64,000 bases of DNA from Streptomyces sp. NBC_01750 (GCF_035918095.1 NZ_CP109137.1:8310001-8374000), one strand, 5' to 3'; shown: positions 1 through 9,169, numbered from the stretch's first letter. Notes: generated by a model from the letters alone, not told the origin. A program made the numbers and translations.

Positions 1-459
1 GGCGACCGGGTCGCGGTCCTCCCCGGCGTCGCCGCCGGGATGAGCCGCCCCTTCGGCCCGGGTGCCTCGCTGCGGGTCGCGCAGCGTGAGGCCCGGTGGT
101 CGGCCTCCCACGCCGCCGCGTCCGGCCGCGCCCTCGTCCGGTACGGGGAGGACACCACCGGCCGCTGGCTGCCCGACGATCCGGCCGCGCTGACCGCCCT
201 CGTCGAGCACGTTCTGGGCGAGGCGCTGCGTTACGACGCCGGTCACGGCTCCCGCCTCCTGCCGTCGGTGCGCACCTGGATGGAACGTGACCGCCGTACG
301 GACGAGGCCGCCGCGGCCCTCCACATCCACCCCAACACGCTCTCCTACCGCCTGCGCCGCTTCGGCGAGGTCACTGGCCGCGACATGTCCACCACCGGCG
401 CGTTCGCCGAGGTCTGGCTGGCGATCCGGGCCGCTGCGGAACTCGGGCTGCTCGACTGA
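1..459 (+). CDS. PucR-family transcriptional regulator, C-terminal part
   Basis: The reading frame is open from the first base of the window, so the gene starts upstream and only the last 152 codons are here. The C-terminal segment, with RTDEAAAALHIHPNTLSYRL followed by a short recognition region, is the PucR C-terminal helix-turn-helix (HTH_30) found in regulators of purine, amino-acid and other catabolic genes. The domain binds DNA, and the missing N-terminal part would normally sense a ligand. The frame ends at 459, upstream of a strong hairpin at 717-749. The family call is firm; the target genes cannot be told from this fragment. Confidence 0.82.
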   Translation, partial: GDRVAVLPGVAAGMSRPFGPGASLRVAQREARWSASHAAASGRALVRYGEDTTGRWLPDDPAALTALVEHVLGEALRYDAGHGSRLLPSVRTWMERDRRTDEAAAALHIHPNTLSYRLRRFGEVTGRDMSTTGAFAEVWLAIRAAAELGLLD

Positions 460-716
460 GCCGTCAGCTCACAGGTCCGCGGAAGCAGTGGGGGTCTCCA
501 CACCTGGTGGGCATGGAGCAGCGGTCGGGCTCGGACGGCCCGGCCGTCACAGGCGCCGGGGGCCGGTCTCTTCCGCATCCGCGGCATCTCCGGTCCGGGC
601 TGGACAAGTTGCGCGCGGTGGGGGCAATGGGGGCAGTGGGATACCGCGTTCCGCCGCCTCCCGCACACCTCGGGCTATTGAGCCCGGGAGCCCGGAAGCC
701 CGGGAGCCCGGAAGCG

Positions 717-749
717 CGAAAGCGCCGGACTGTCGGTCCGGCGCTTTCG
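717..749. terminator. Bidirectional intrinsic terminator
   Basis: A perfect 14-bp inverted repeat (717-730 / 736-749) with a 5-nt loop lies between the convergent PucR and L,D-transpeptidase genes. The stem is GC-rich with an A/T-richer base, and would serve both strands. Confidence 0.75.
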
Positions 750-784
750 GGCGCTTGCACGAGCCCGCGGGGCTGCGGGGTGTC

Positions 785-1480
785 TCAGGTTCCGGGCTTG
801 CGGCCGTAGACGAAGACGTCGTCGCCCTTGCGGAGCATGCTCCAGTACTTGGCGGCGTCGCTCTTGGTCATGTTCACGCACCCGTGCGAGCCGGGCGGCG
901 CCCAGACGCTGATGCCGACGGAGTGGAAGGCCTGGCCGCCGTCGAAGAACTGGCTGTACGGCATCGGCACGTTGTAGAGGCTGGACACGTGGTCGATGTC
1001 CCGCCAGGAGATCTTCTTCAGGCCGGTCCGCGTCTCGTGTCCGTTACGTCCGGTACGTACCGCGACTGGTCCGTACGCCAACTTCTTGCCGTCCTGGATC
1101 CAGCTCAGCTGGAGCGTCAGGTCGACGCAGGCGATACGGCCCTTGTTCGTGGGGCACTTGCCGGACTTGTTCGGGTTGTTCCCGACGGCCTTCTGCCTGG
1201 TCATGAGATCCATGACGCCCCAGGTGACGGGGCCTGCCAGCCCCACGTTCGGGCTGATCGAGTGCTTCGTCTGGAAGGCCTGGATCGCCTTGCAGTCGGC
1301 GGCCGACTGCTTTCCGTCCACCGGGCGGCCGAGGAACTTCTCGACCTGCTTCTGGTACACCCCGGTCTGCGTCGTGCACGAGGCCGCCTGAGCGGTCGTG
1401 CTTCCCATGGCCAGAGTGAGTGGGGTCACCAGCGCGGTGATCCCGAGTGCGACGACTCCTCGTCGGCGTGTGTGCCCCAC
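785..1480 (-). CDS. L,D-transpeptidase with peptidoglycan-binding domain
   Basis: Secreted enzyme of 231 residues predicted to form 3-3 cross-links in peptidoglycan or anchor proteins to it. A GTG start at 1480 is chosen because AAGGAG lies 9 nt upstream (1490-1495) and the first 33 residues form a clean signal peptide (twin Arg, hydrophobic core, AQA cleavage site). A PG_binding_1-like segment (about residues 35-95) precedes a YkuD catalytic domain ending in the SHGCVNM motif with the nucleophile Cys, preceded by the conserved His in AFHSVG. The frame stays open upstream to 1687 but that part is not protein-like. It is divergent from the lipoprotein gene at 1690. Confidence 0.9.
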   Translation of the reverse strand: MGHTRRRGVVALGITALVTPLTLAMGSTTAQAASCTTQTGVYQKQVEKFLGRPVDGKQSAADCKAIQAFQTKHSISPNVGLAGPVTWGVMDLMTRQKAVGNNPNKSGKCPTNKGRIACVDLTLQLSWIQDGKKLAYGPVAVRTGRNGHETRTGLKKISWRDIDHVSSLYNVPMPYSQFFDGGQAFHSVGISVWAPPGSHGCVNMTKSDAAKYWSMLRKGDDVFVYGRKPGT

Positions 1481-1689
1481 GGCTGTCGACTCCTTATACG
1501 CGCGTGTTGCGAGTTCCGCCTGGTAGACGGCAGAAGGGAGGTAGTAGTTGCACGCGGAAAGGAGACGGTTCCGTAACAGCCGCGCCCACGGAGACTCGAC
1601 CGGCCGGGGGTCTGTGACGCGAACCGGACTGGTGGCACGATAGCCCCACAGACCGTACCGGCGGTCGGCACACGTTTCCTGGGGCACTC

Positions 1690-2532
1690 ATGAACATCTG
1701 GCTCCCATTCCGACTTCTCGCCGCAACGGCCGTGACCGGCCTGTTGCTTACCGCCTGCGGGGGTTCCGGCGGGCCCCCGGACGCGTCGGGATCGCCATCC
1801 CCCGCACCAGGAACGTCCTCGGCGTCGCAGTCGCCCGCCACTTCCGTTCCGTCGGCCTCTACGGCGACAAAGCCGCCCGGCACGCAAGCGCCGACCACGC
1901 CCGCACCCGGCGGCAGCGCCCCGGCGCTCGGCTCGGGGCGCCTCCAGCCGATGTGGCCGTTCGCCACGCTCGCCGAAGCCCAGGCGTGGCAGCGTGACTA
2001 TCGCGCCGGCGGACACCAGCCCTGGCATCTCGACCCGGAACAGACCGCACTGTCCTTCACCCAGGGCTACCTCGGCTTCCGGGACATCGGCCGGATCTCG
2101 GCGCGCACCGTCAGCGGCCGGGACGCCCGCATCGGCGTCGCACTGCGCGGGCCCGAGGGCGGCACCGCGGCGATTGTCCACCTCGTGCGGTACGGCACCG
2201 GCCCGGACGCCCCGTGGGAGGTTGTGGGCACCGACGACACGACGTTCTCCCTGACCATGCCCGGATACGGGTCGCTCGTGCGATCCCCGATGATGACCGG
2301 CGGGCGGATCACCGGCGTGGACGAGGGTATCCGCGTCCAGGTGCGCCAGCCATCGTCCAAGGCTCCTTTGGGCACCTCGTGCTGCATCCCGGCGGGAGGC
2401 GACGACCAGCCCTGGAAACAGTCGGTGTCGTTCTCCGGCCCCCGCGACCGGGTGCTCACGGTTGTCGCATCCACCGGCGGGCACATTGCCGAGGTCGAAC
2501 GCTTCACAGTGACGGCGGTGCGCACCGGCTGA
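1690..2532 (+). CDS. Secreted lipoprotein of unknown function
   Basis: A 280-residue protein whose N-terminus is a type II signal peptide with lipobox LTAC (Cys about residue 24), followed by a Ser/Pro/Ala-rich linker to about residue 78 and a globular domain of about 200 residues. The end of the domain, with a Gly-rich strand pattern and a closing VERFTVTAVRTG, resembles the Ig-like Gmad2 fold seen in many Streptomyces lipoproteins, but I hold that only loosely. It would be anchored on the outer face of the membrane. It is divergently transcribed from the L,D-transpeptidase about 210 bp away and followed by a hairpin at 2703-2744. No enzymatic motif is recognised. Confidence 0.8.
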   Translation: MNIWLPFRLLAATAVTGLLLTACGGSGGPPDASGSPSPAPGTSSASQSPATSVPSASTATKPPGTQAPTTPAPGGSAPALGSGRLQPMWPFATLAEAQAWQRDYRAGGHQPWHLDPEQTALSFTQGYLGFRDIGRISARTVSGRDARIGVALRGPEGGTAAIVHLVRYGTGPDAPWEVVGTDDTTFSLTMPGYGSLVRSPMMTGGRITGVDEGIRVQVRQPSSKAPLGTSCCIPAGGDDQPWKQSVSFSGPRDRVLTVVASTGGHIAEVERFTVTAVRTG

Positions 2533-2702
2533 CCCGCTCACCGGACTGGACAACGTCGAGCGCGTGGAGCGTGCTGTCGTTCGACGCGTTGGGCACCGCC
2601 AAGTACGAAGCCCTGGTCGAACGGGCGCTCCGAGTGGCGACGCACGGCAGAACCGTTCACCGGGCATCTCCGGGTGGCCGGTGGCCTCGGCCCACCGGGA
2701 GG

Positions 2703-2744
2703 GGGCAGGTGACCCCGGCAGAAACACGCCGGGGTCACCTGCCC
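2703..2744. terminator. Intrinsic terminator between convergent genes
   Basis: A perfect inverted repeat of about 17 bp (2703-2719 / 2728-2744) with an 8-nt loop AGAAACAC. It can end the lipoprotein transcript from the left and the GH26 operon from the right. Confidence 0.75.
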
Positions 2745-2959
2745 TGCTCACCGGGCCACTTGGGGTCAGGACTGGTCCGCGTTCGAGGAGCCCGGCTCCG
2801 GAGCGGGAGGGCAGTCCACCTGGGTGACGGGGGTGTTGTGGATGCCGGGCTCCGCAGCGTGGCCCGGTGCGCGACCTTCGACGACGGCGCGCTTCGCTGC
2901 GCCCGGCTGCGTCGATGGGGCCGACCCGTGCCGAATGACGGGTGACGACCTGCCCGGGT
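2745..2959 (-). other. Coding-like tail in a second frame after the GH26 gene
   Basis: Beyond the GH26 stop codon, a different minus-strand frame (stop at 2766) keeps a codon pattern with nearly all third positions G or C for about 70 codons, and ends 22 nt before the terminator hairpin. The simplest readings are a frameshift near 2990 that cut off an original C-terminal extension of GH26, or a chance open frame. No independent start with a ribosome site is evident. Confidence 0.35.
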
Positions 2960-4084
2960 TCACCGAAAGCGTGGCGTCATACCCGGCCCCCACGGCTGCT
3001 GGTACCGGCTCGCCGAGGCCCCGGCCGCGAAGGCGGCCGAGGATGCGTGGGACGTGCCCACGCGCCAGTCGATCTCCTTCACCGCCTGGTACCAGATGAT
3101 GCCGATGATGTCGCGGTGGCGCGGCAGCGCACGGAACATGTCGGTGATCCACTCTGCTTTCCGCCCGGCGGCGTCCGTGGCGCCGAGTTCGGTGATGACG
3201 AGCGGCTTGCGGGTGAAGCGGCGCAGTTCGGTCCTCGTCGGACCGAAGAGGTGGTCGAACGACTGGTAGTTCTCCTTGCCCACGGTGCCGTAGTAGCCGG
3301 ACAGGCCCACCCAGTCCACGTAGGCGTCTCCCGGGTAGAGCCGGGTTAGCGGTGTGGAGTTCGTGTAGCTGACGTTGGGGCTCCATACCCACACGGCATT
3401 ACGTGCTCCCACCGCGTCGAAGATCTTGTGCACATGACGCCATGCCCGGACGTACTCCCCACGGCGGTTGCTGTTGGACTGCTCGCACCAGGGGTACCAG
3501 TAGCCGTTCATCTCGTGAGCGAAGCGGATGGCCACCGGGTAGTGGAGCGACTTGATGCCCAGTGCCCATGACCGTATGTACGGATCGAAGGAGCCGTGGA
3601 TGATCCTCGACAGCCGGTAATCGGGTTGCTCTCCACGCAGAGTGGGTTCCTCGGCCTCGGCTGTGTGGTCCCACGGCTCCCAGGCGATCATGGGCAGCAT
3701 GCCTCGCCTGGCAACACGGTTGATGGCCTTGGCCTCGAAGTGATCGGTCGCCCAGTCGGCCGAGAACTCGTACACCTGCGGGCGGTGCCGGGTCTGCCGG
3801 GTGAACTCGGCCCCCTCAGTGAAGTTGTGGGTGCCCGCGGACGTGAAGACGCCGATGAATGCCTTTTCCGCGGCGGGGAAGGAGACCCGGGGCGCCTGTG
3901 TGCCGGGGCGGTCCGGAGTGGGGTTGTCCTCCGGCAGTACGGTCGTTGGGGGCAGCGCGGCGTCGGCGCGTGCCGCTGCCGCGCGGCGTTCGCGGTCCGC
4001 CAGATCCGGAGCCACCTGGAAGGTGTACCAGGACAGCAGAGCGGCACACAGCAGCGCGAGCATCCGTGGCGTGGTGATCCTCAC
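2960..4084 (-). CDS. Glycoside hydrolase family 26 protein
   Basis: A 374-residue membrane-anchored or secreted hydrolase. The N-terminus has a single hydrophobic segment (about residues 8-24), then a linker, then a TIM-barrel with the GH26 hallmarks: acid/base Glu in FAHEMNGYWYPW and nucleophile Glu in VITELGATD, plus conserved YEFSADWATDH and IIWYQAVKE. GH26 members are mostly beta-mannanases, but some cut mixed-linkage beta-glucan or beta-1,3-xylan, so the substrate is not fixed. The start overlaps the stop of the GT2 synthase gene by 4 nt, so the two are translationally coupled and probably act on the same polymer, as BcsZ does with cellulose synthase. The C-terminus may be frameshifted (see 2745-2959). 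Confidence 0.85.
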   Translation of the reverse strand: MRITTPRMLALLCAALLSWYTFQVAPDLADRERRAAAARADAALPPTTVLPEDNPTPDRPGTQAPRVSFPAAEKAFIGVFTSAGTHNFTEGAEFTRQTRHRPQVYEFSADWATDHFEAKAINRVARRGMLPMIAWEPWDHTAEAEEPTLRGEQPDYRLSRIIHGSFDPYIRSWALGIKSLHYPVAIRFAHEMNGYWYPWCEQSNSNRRGEYVRAWRHVHKIFDAVGARNAVWVWSPNVSYTNSTPLTRLYPGDAYVDWVGLSGYYGTVGKENYQSFDHLFGPTRTELRRFTRKPLVITELGATDAAGRKAEWITDMFRALPRHRDIIGIIWYQAVKEIDWRVGTSHASSAAFAAGASASRYQQPWGPGMTPRFR

Positions 4085-5832
4085 CGGTCGGCCCTCGCGG
4101 TGCGCAAGCGCGTGGAGACACCTTGGGCCAGGGCCAGCAGTGGCGGGGCCGAGCCGGCCGCAAGGGCCAGCAGCGTCCAGATCCGCATACCGGTGTAGTC
4201 ATGGTTGTGGAGGAAGCTGACGGTCAGCAGACCTCCGGCCAGCAGGGTCCACAACAGATGCAGCCGGAAGGTACGCAACGACTCCGAGCTGCGCAGCTCG
4301 CCCTTGGCGGTGACGACGTACGCCAGCGGCCGGCGCAGCAGGGCGGTCGCCGCGGCCGCGATGTAGACAGGCCCGGCGAAGAGCGACAGCAGGATCCCCG
4401 CCATGCCGATCTCCCGCCTCTCGTGCTCGGCGAGGTTGAATCGGCGCAGCCAGAGCCACAGGGTGAATGAGCCGCCCATGCCCGCCGACCACAGCAGGAA
4501 CCAGGGCAGTCCGGGCAGTTGGATGGACGAGACCCCGAGAAGCATGTAGAGGGCGGTGGCGAAGGTGCCGAGGGCGAGGCTCATGGCGACGCTCGGATAG
4601 TAGAACTGGACCATGTCGTACAGCAGCCGCTGGCGGGGCCGGAGCCGGATGCCCTGCCTCAGCCGCGGGTTGAGTTTGATCTCCCAGATGCCATAGGCCC
4701 AGCGCCTCTGCTGGTTGAAGTAGTCGGTCCAGGTCGTCGGGCCCTCGCCTATGGCCACGACGTCGGGGGTGTAGACCCCTTTCCAGCCGTGTCCGGTGGC
4801 GGGATTGAGCGTGCCGTGGACCCTCATGCTCGTCAGATGGTCCTCGATGATCGAGTCCTGGTAGCCGCCGATCTGCCGCCATGCGGCAACCCGGTAGACG
4901 TGATTGGTGCCGATCAGCAAGGGGGCGTCCAGACCGTTGCCGCCCCGCTCGATGATGCTGCTGAACAGGTACTGCTGCACCGAGGCGCCATGGGCGACCC
5001 AGTTGTCGTAGGCGTTGCCGTACACCTGGGGAGCGACGACAAACGCGGTGTCCGGGTCGTGGAAGTAGCCCAGGGTCCTCTCCAGGAAGCAGGGCAGCGG
5101 TACGTGGTCCGGGTCCATCTGGGCGACCACGTCGTACTCGTTCTCGTGCTCGGCGCGCCAGGCATTGTGGTTTCCGGACTTGGTGCGCGCCCGGAACGGG
5201 CCGGACTGCTGGTTGTACTCCGGCCGGTCCTTGCGGCTGAAGTGGTGGACTCCCAGGCGCGCGGCCATCTGCCGTACGGTCGGGTCGTTTCCCTCGTCCA
5301 GGATCCAGACGTCCACGCCGCAGTCCCAACGCGCCACCTCCAGCATGGCTCGCAGCGTCCGCTGTACGACGGCAATCGGCTCTTTGGACGGCACGATGGT
5401 GGTCAGCATGGCGACCCGCAGCCCTTGGGGCGGCACCATGGGGATGGGGTCCTTCGCCCGGAAGGCGAACACCCAGATCGCCACCGCCTGTACTACTTTG
5501 ATCGTCTCGACCGCGATGACCAAGCAGAATCCGAGCCGGGCCAGGAACAGCCAGCCGTTACCGACGCCGGTCACCCCGGGCCCGGGCACATGCTCGGGCA
5601 GCAGCAGCCAGCCGATGAAGACGATGTCGGCCAGCGCGGTGGCGGCGGTCACAACGGTGAGCGACACCCGGTGGCCCGGTCGCAGCACGGAGTGGAACTC
5701 CACTTTCCGGCCCGGGTTGGCCAGCGGGCCGGAGGCCCGGGCAGCACGAGCGTAGGCAGCGACGGCTGACTCGTTGCGGCGGTTCCTCCTCTCGGCGGCG
5801 CGCCGATCCAGGCGCGAAGAATATGTAGACAT
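4081..5832 (-). CDS. Membrane GT2 processive polysaccharide synthase (cellulose-synthase-like)
   Basis: A 583-residue inner-membrane glycosyltransferase. Two N-terminal membrane helices precede a cytosolic GT2 domain carrying the processive synthase signature: Asp in WILDEGND, DPDH as the DxD metal site, the catalytic base in IIEDHLT and the QQRRW acceptor motif. Three or four further helices follow. Such enzymes polymerise a sugar nucleotide into a beta-glycan and export it. I use ATG 5832, behind a purine run AAGGGGGGAA, rather than TTG at 5850. The downstream GH26 gene overlaps by 4 nt, and the upstream gene on the same strand is a sensor-type kinase. There is no PilZ domain, so control by c-di-GMP is not indicated. 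It is not the CslA/GlxA or MatAB arrangement. Confidence 0.87.
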   Translation of the reverse strand: MSTYSSRLDRRAAERRNRRNESAVAAYARAARASGPLANPGRKVEFHSVLRPGHRVSLTVVTAATALADIVFIGWLLLPEHVPGPGVTGVGNGWLFLARLGFCLVIAVETIKVVQAVAIWVFAFRAKDPIPMVPPQGLRVAMLTTIVPSKEPIAVVQRTLRAMLEVARWDCGVDVWILDEGNDPTVRQMAARLGVHHFSRKDRPEYNQQSGPFRARTKSGNHNAWRAEHENEYDVVAQMDPDHVPLPCFLERTLGYFHDPDTAFVVAPQVYGNAYDNWVAHGASVQQYLFSSIIERGGNGLDAPLLIGTNHVYRVAAWRQIGGYQDSIIEDHLTSMRVHGTLNPATGHGWKGVYTPDVVAIGEGPTTWTDYFNQQRRWAYGIWEIKLNPRLRQGIRLRPRQRLLYDMVQFYYPSVAMSLALGTFATALYMLLGVSSIQLPGLPWFLLWSAGMGGSFTLWLWLRRFNLAEHERREIGMAGILLSLFAGPVYIAAAATALLRRPLAYVVTAKGELRSSESLRTFRLHLLWTLLAGGLLTVSFLHNHDYTGMRIWTLLALAAGSAPPLLALAQGVSTRLRTARADR

Positions 5833-5931
5833 TTCCCCCCTTGATAACAAACAGCATCACTCAGACGTGAAAAAGCCACTGGTTGCGGTGAGTAGGACTG
5901 CTTGCGTCCGCTGCCCGGTTCCCGGTTTGGT

Positions 5932-7953
5932 TCAAATACGAACGGCGTACAGGGTGCTGTCGTCGCTGCCGAAATACACCGTGTCCTGGGCGACAGCCGG
6001 CGCGTGCACCGGAGCGGAGGCGGAGTAGGCCCAAAGCTGCTTTCCTGTCGTAGCGTTCAGCGCGTAGAGCTTGGTGTCGTCGCTCCCCACGTACACCACC
6101 GCTCCAGCTGTTGCCGGAGCGTGGATGTCTCCTGTGGCCGTGAACTCCCATCTGCGCTTACCGGTGTTGGCGTCCAGTGCGTGCAGCGTCTTGCCGCCTC
6201 CCACGTACACGATTCCCTTGGCGATCGCCGGGTTGGATCCCACGGAGGCACCCTCGAACCGCCAGACCTGCTTCCCTGTGTCTGCGTCGACCGCGTAGAG
6301 GTTTCCATCGGTGCTGCCGAAGTAGACGAGGCCGCCCGCTGCGGAAGGGATGCCGGACACCGCTCCGCGTGTGGTGAACGCCCACTGTTTCTCGCCCGTG
6401 TTCGCGCTCACCGCGTAGAGGTTGGTATCGCTGCAGCCGACGTACACCGTTTCGCCGGACACGGCGGGGGAGTGGGTGTCGTTGTCCGCCGTGAAGGCCC
6501 ACCGGCGCTTTCCGGTGGCCGTGTCCACGGCGTACAGCCGACGGTCCGCGCTGCCGACGTATGCGATGCCCCCTGTCACAACCGGGGTATGGACGATGCC
6601 TCCGGTGGTGAACCGCCAACGGATCGTTCCCGAGCGCGCGTCGAAGGCGTACAGGGTGCGGTCGTCGCTGCCGAGGTACACGCTGCCGCCCAGCACCGTA
6701 GGTGCCGAGCCGATGGCTGCGGCGGTTGTGTACTTCCACCGCTGCAGCCCGTCGGCGACGGTCAGCGCGTACAGCGTGCCGTCGTTGCTCGCCGCGTAGA
6801 CCAGATCCCCGGCCGCCCTCGGGTAGGACAGGACGGTGCCGGTGGTGGTGAATCGCCAGAGCAGCGACCCCGGGGCGGCCGACTTGCCGTCCCGCGTTAT
6901 CGCCCAGGTGGCAGCTGCCAACCCGCCGGTCCCCAGGGCGCCGGCTGCGGCGAACAGCAGTCGGCGACGGCTGACCGGCCGCTCTCGCAGTGACTCCGGC
7001 GGACTCTGTGGCTGCTCAGGCACGGGGAGGGGGAAGGGGGTGTGCCGCGCGGTAGTTGAGGTGGGCAGGTCCGGGAGAGGGGGCGTCGATGTGGTGTCTT
7101 CGCCCTGCCAGGCCTTCGGCAGCCAGCCTGTGGCGAGCAGTTCCGCCGGTGACCGGCCGCCGGTCAGAGCGGGCATCAGCGCCGGTAGTGACGGGCGGTC
7201 GGCCGGCTTCTTCGCCAGGCACCAGCTGATCAGCTCGCGCAACCCGGCCGGTACCGCCCGGAGATCGGGCTCCTCGTTCACCACGCGATACAGCAGCGCC
7301 GGTACGGACGCTTCACCGAAGGGGCCCGCGCCCGTCGCGGCGTAGGCCAGAACCGAGCCGAGCGAGAACACGTCGGACGAGGGCTCGATCGGGAGTGCCT
7401 GAATCTGCTCGGGCGACATATAGCCCGGAGACCCGATCGTGGTACCGGTGAGCGTCAGTCCGCTGTGCTCGGCGAGCCGGGAGATCCCGAAGTCGATCAC
7501 ACGCGGCCCGTCCTGGGCCAGGAGCACATTTGCGGGCTTGAGATCCCGGTGGATCAGAGCCGCACCATGAATTGCCGTCAGCGCTTCCACCAGCGCGGCT
7601 CCGAGCGCTCGCACGGACCGGTCCGGCAAGGGGCCGCTCTTCTGCACCGCTTGCTGTAGTGAGGGGCCGGGAATGTACGCCGTCGCGAGCCATGGCAGGC
7701 GACCTTCGGGGTCCGCATCGACCACCCCGGCCGTGAAGAACCCGCTCACGGCGCGCGAGGCGATCACCTCGCGCGCGAAGCGCTGCCGGAAGGCGGGCTC
7801 CTGTGCGTACTCCGGACGGATGACCTTGATCGCGACCTGTCGGCCACCCGGTGAGTACCCGAGGTAGACCCGGCCCATGCCGCCACTGCCCAACTGGGCG
7901 ACCAGCCGGTACGGCCCCACGACGGTGGGGTCGTCAGGCCCCAGTGGTTCCAA
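5932..7953 (-). CDS. Ser/Thr protein kinase with extracytoplasmic PQQ beta-propeller
   Basis: About 673 residues. A cytosolic eukaryotic-type kinase domain (about 10-275) has the glycine loop GSGGMGRVYLG, catalytic HRDLKPANV and DFG in VIDFGISRLA. A Pro/Ser linker and one membrane helix (about 335-357) are followed by some seven PQQ repeats of about 39 residues (GTLYALTV, YLGSDDRTLYAFDA and similar), which form a sensor propeller outside the cell, as in AfsK-type kinases. TTG 7953 is preferred because seven G residues lie 4 nt upstream and homologues start near LEPLGPDDP; a TTG at 7986 is possible. It lies about 100 bp upstream of the GT2-GH26 pair on the same strand, so it may control that pathway. 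Confidence 0.88.
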   Translation of the reverse strand: MEPLGPDDPTVVGPYRLVAQLGSGGMGRVYLGYSPGGRQVAIKVIRPEYAQEPAFRQRFAREVIASRAVSGFFTAGVVDADPEGRLPWLATAYIPGPSLQQAVQKSGPLPDRSVRALGAALVEALTAIHGAALIHRDLKPANVLLAQDGPRVIDFGISRLAEHSGLTLTGTTIGSPGYMSPEQIQALPIEPSSDVFSLGSVLAYAATGAGPFGEASVPALLYRVVNEEPDLRAVPAGLRELISWCLAKKPADRPSLPALMPALTGGRSPAELLATGWLPKAWQGEDTTSTPPLPDLPTSTTARHTPFPLPVPEQPQSPPESLRERPVSRRRLLFAAAGALGTGGLAAATWAITRDGKSAAPGSLLWRFTTTGTVLSYPRAAGDLVYAASNDGTLYALTVADGLQRWKYTTAAAIGSAPTVLGGSVYLGSDDRTLYAFDARSGTIRWRFTTGGIVHTPVVTGGIAYVGSADRRLYAVDTATGKRRWAFTADNDTHSPAVSGETVYVGCSDTNLYAVSANTGEKQWAFTTRGAVSGIPSAAGGLVYFGSTDGNLYAVDADTGKQVWRFEGASVGSNPAIAKGIVYVGGGKTLHALDANTGKRRWEFTATGDIHAPATAGAVVYVGSDDTKLYALNATTGKQLWAYSASAPVHAPAVAQDTVYFGSDDSTLYAVRI

Positions 7954-8392
7954 GGTGCCCCCCCGGGTCACATCCTGGACAAACAACCATTCCGCTTGCC
8001 GCGGAAGTGTATCGGATACTCACATAAATCAGATGTCGAAGTCGGTCATCTCAGTAAGTGGGATGAGATGAACGCATGTTGTGCTGAGGCTGGTGGGCGG
8101 GGCGGGGCGTGGCGTGGCGTGGCGTGGCAGTCCAAGATCCTGGCCCAGTTGGGCGGGGGTGCTGCGGCCGGCACGGCAGACTTCAGTGCTGACCTCGGCG
8201 CCGGCGCCGCACGCGCGCATCCACGCTATGCAGACCTGCCGCCCGCAAGCGGCCGGGCATTGCATCAGTCCAGGCGGTAGCCGGACGTCTCATCAGCGTC
8301 TCCGACAGCACCTCTCGGGCCCGCGCTTGGGAACACTCCGACGGGTGGGCCGAACCTCGGAGCGGACGTCGGCAGTGCAGGACAAGCGCCCG
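7954..8392. other. Intergenic region without a supported gene
   Basis: Upstream of the kinase and downstream of the DUF427 gene. It contains a short tandem array of TGGCG units (about 8103-8129). No open frame here has a ribosome site or recognisable product. Confidence 0.5.
8103..8129. repeat. Short 5-bp tandem repeat
   Basis: Four consecutive GTGGC/TGGCG units in a G-rich non-coding stretch. This looks like a slippage tract, and no function is indicated. Confidence 0.5.
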
Positions 8393-9169
8393 TCAGTCCC
8401 TCGAGCGGAAGAAACTGGTCGTGGGACGCTCAAGGAGCTGTCCGTCAACGAAGAGGTCGACGCGCTCGTTGTAGAAGGCGACCAGCCCCGCGATCGGGAG
8501 GAGTTGCCGGGTGGGAAAGTCGTACGCCCAAGCGAGGTCACGATGAACTTGCTCGCCGATCCGGATCGACCAGTATCCGCTGGTCGTTCCCTTGTACGGG
8601 CAGGCCGTTACGGTGTCGGTCGCGATCAGATGCCCGAAGTCGATCTGGCTCCGGTCCAGGTAGTACCGGGTCGGCAACCCCGTCTCGAAGACCATCACCG
8701 GCGAGGCGGCCTCGGCGAGGACGATGCCTTCGAGCTCGACGCGGACCGGCCGTGTCGAGCGCAGTGCGTCGACACGGGCATACGGGTTGCGGGGGTGGAC
8801 GAAGACCTGTTCGTCTTCCTCGAACCATGCGTCCACGGCGGCCCAGTCGAAGCGGACGGTTCCGCTCAATCCGTCGATGGGGGAGTCGTGGAGCACCTTC
8901 GCCGCGCGTGGCCGGTGGACTTCGCCGAGTCGGAGCCCGTACACCTCGACCGTGCCGCGGCTGCTGTGCTGGGTACGGTCCTCGCTCGTCAGCAGATCAG
9001 GACGGATGTCGTCGGCGGGGATGTAGTACTGCGGGTAATTGCTCCACTCCCAGACATACCGCGCCCGGGTGGTATCAAGGACGGTCTCCCCGGCCAGGAC
9101 GGCCCGGATTCGCCGGGGTACCGGTTCCACGTGGTTGACCGGCACGATCATCCCTGGATAGTCGATCAT
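8393..9169 (-). CDS. DUF427 domain-containing protein
   Basis: A 258-residue cytosolic protein with two DUF427 units. Family marks are the paired RYVWEW...YYIPADDI and the second-unit YYLDRSQIDFGHL, followed by TACPYKGTTSGYWS. DUF427 proteins adopt a small beta-fold of unknown function and are common in actinobacteria. The start at ATG 9169 has an excellent ribosome site (AGGAGGAG) 5 nt upstream. It stands alone, divergent from the operon beginning near 9596. No catalytic role can be assigned. Confidence 0.87.
   Translation of the reverse strand: MIDYPGMIVPVNHVEPVPRRIRAVLAGETVLDTTRARYVWEWSNYPQYYIPADDIRPDLLTSEDRTQHSSRGTVEVYGLRLGEVHRPRAAKVLHDSPIDGLSGTVRFDWAAVDAWFEEDEQVFVHPRNPYARVDALRSTRPVRVELEGIVLAEAASPVMVFETGLPTRYYLDRSQIDFGHLIATDTVTACPYKGTTSGYWSIRIGEQVHRDLAWAYDFPTRQLLPIAGLVAFYNERVDLFVDGQLLERPTTSFFRSRD

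Noticed and set aside
287..1576. A 429-codon plus-strand frame antisense to the L,D-transpeptidase
   Set aside because: It is a GC-driven shadow frame of the minus-strand gene, with no family match and no ribosome site.
2550..2700. Short segment LSFDALGTAKYEALVERALR in a plus frame after the lipoprotein
   Set aside because: It looks protein-like but has no start, ribosome site or identified family, and is too short to call even as a remnant.
4199..5769. Long frames on both strands within the GT2 gene
   Set aside because: The GT2 frame carries all catalytic motifs; the others are Arg/Pro/Gly-rich shadows.
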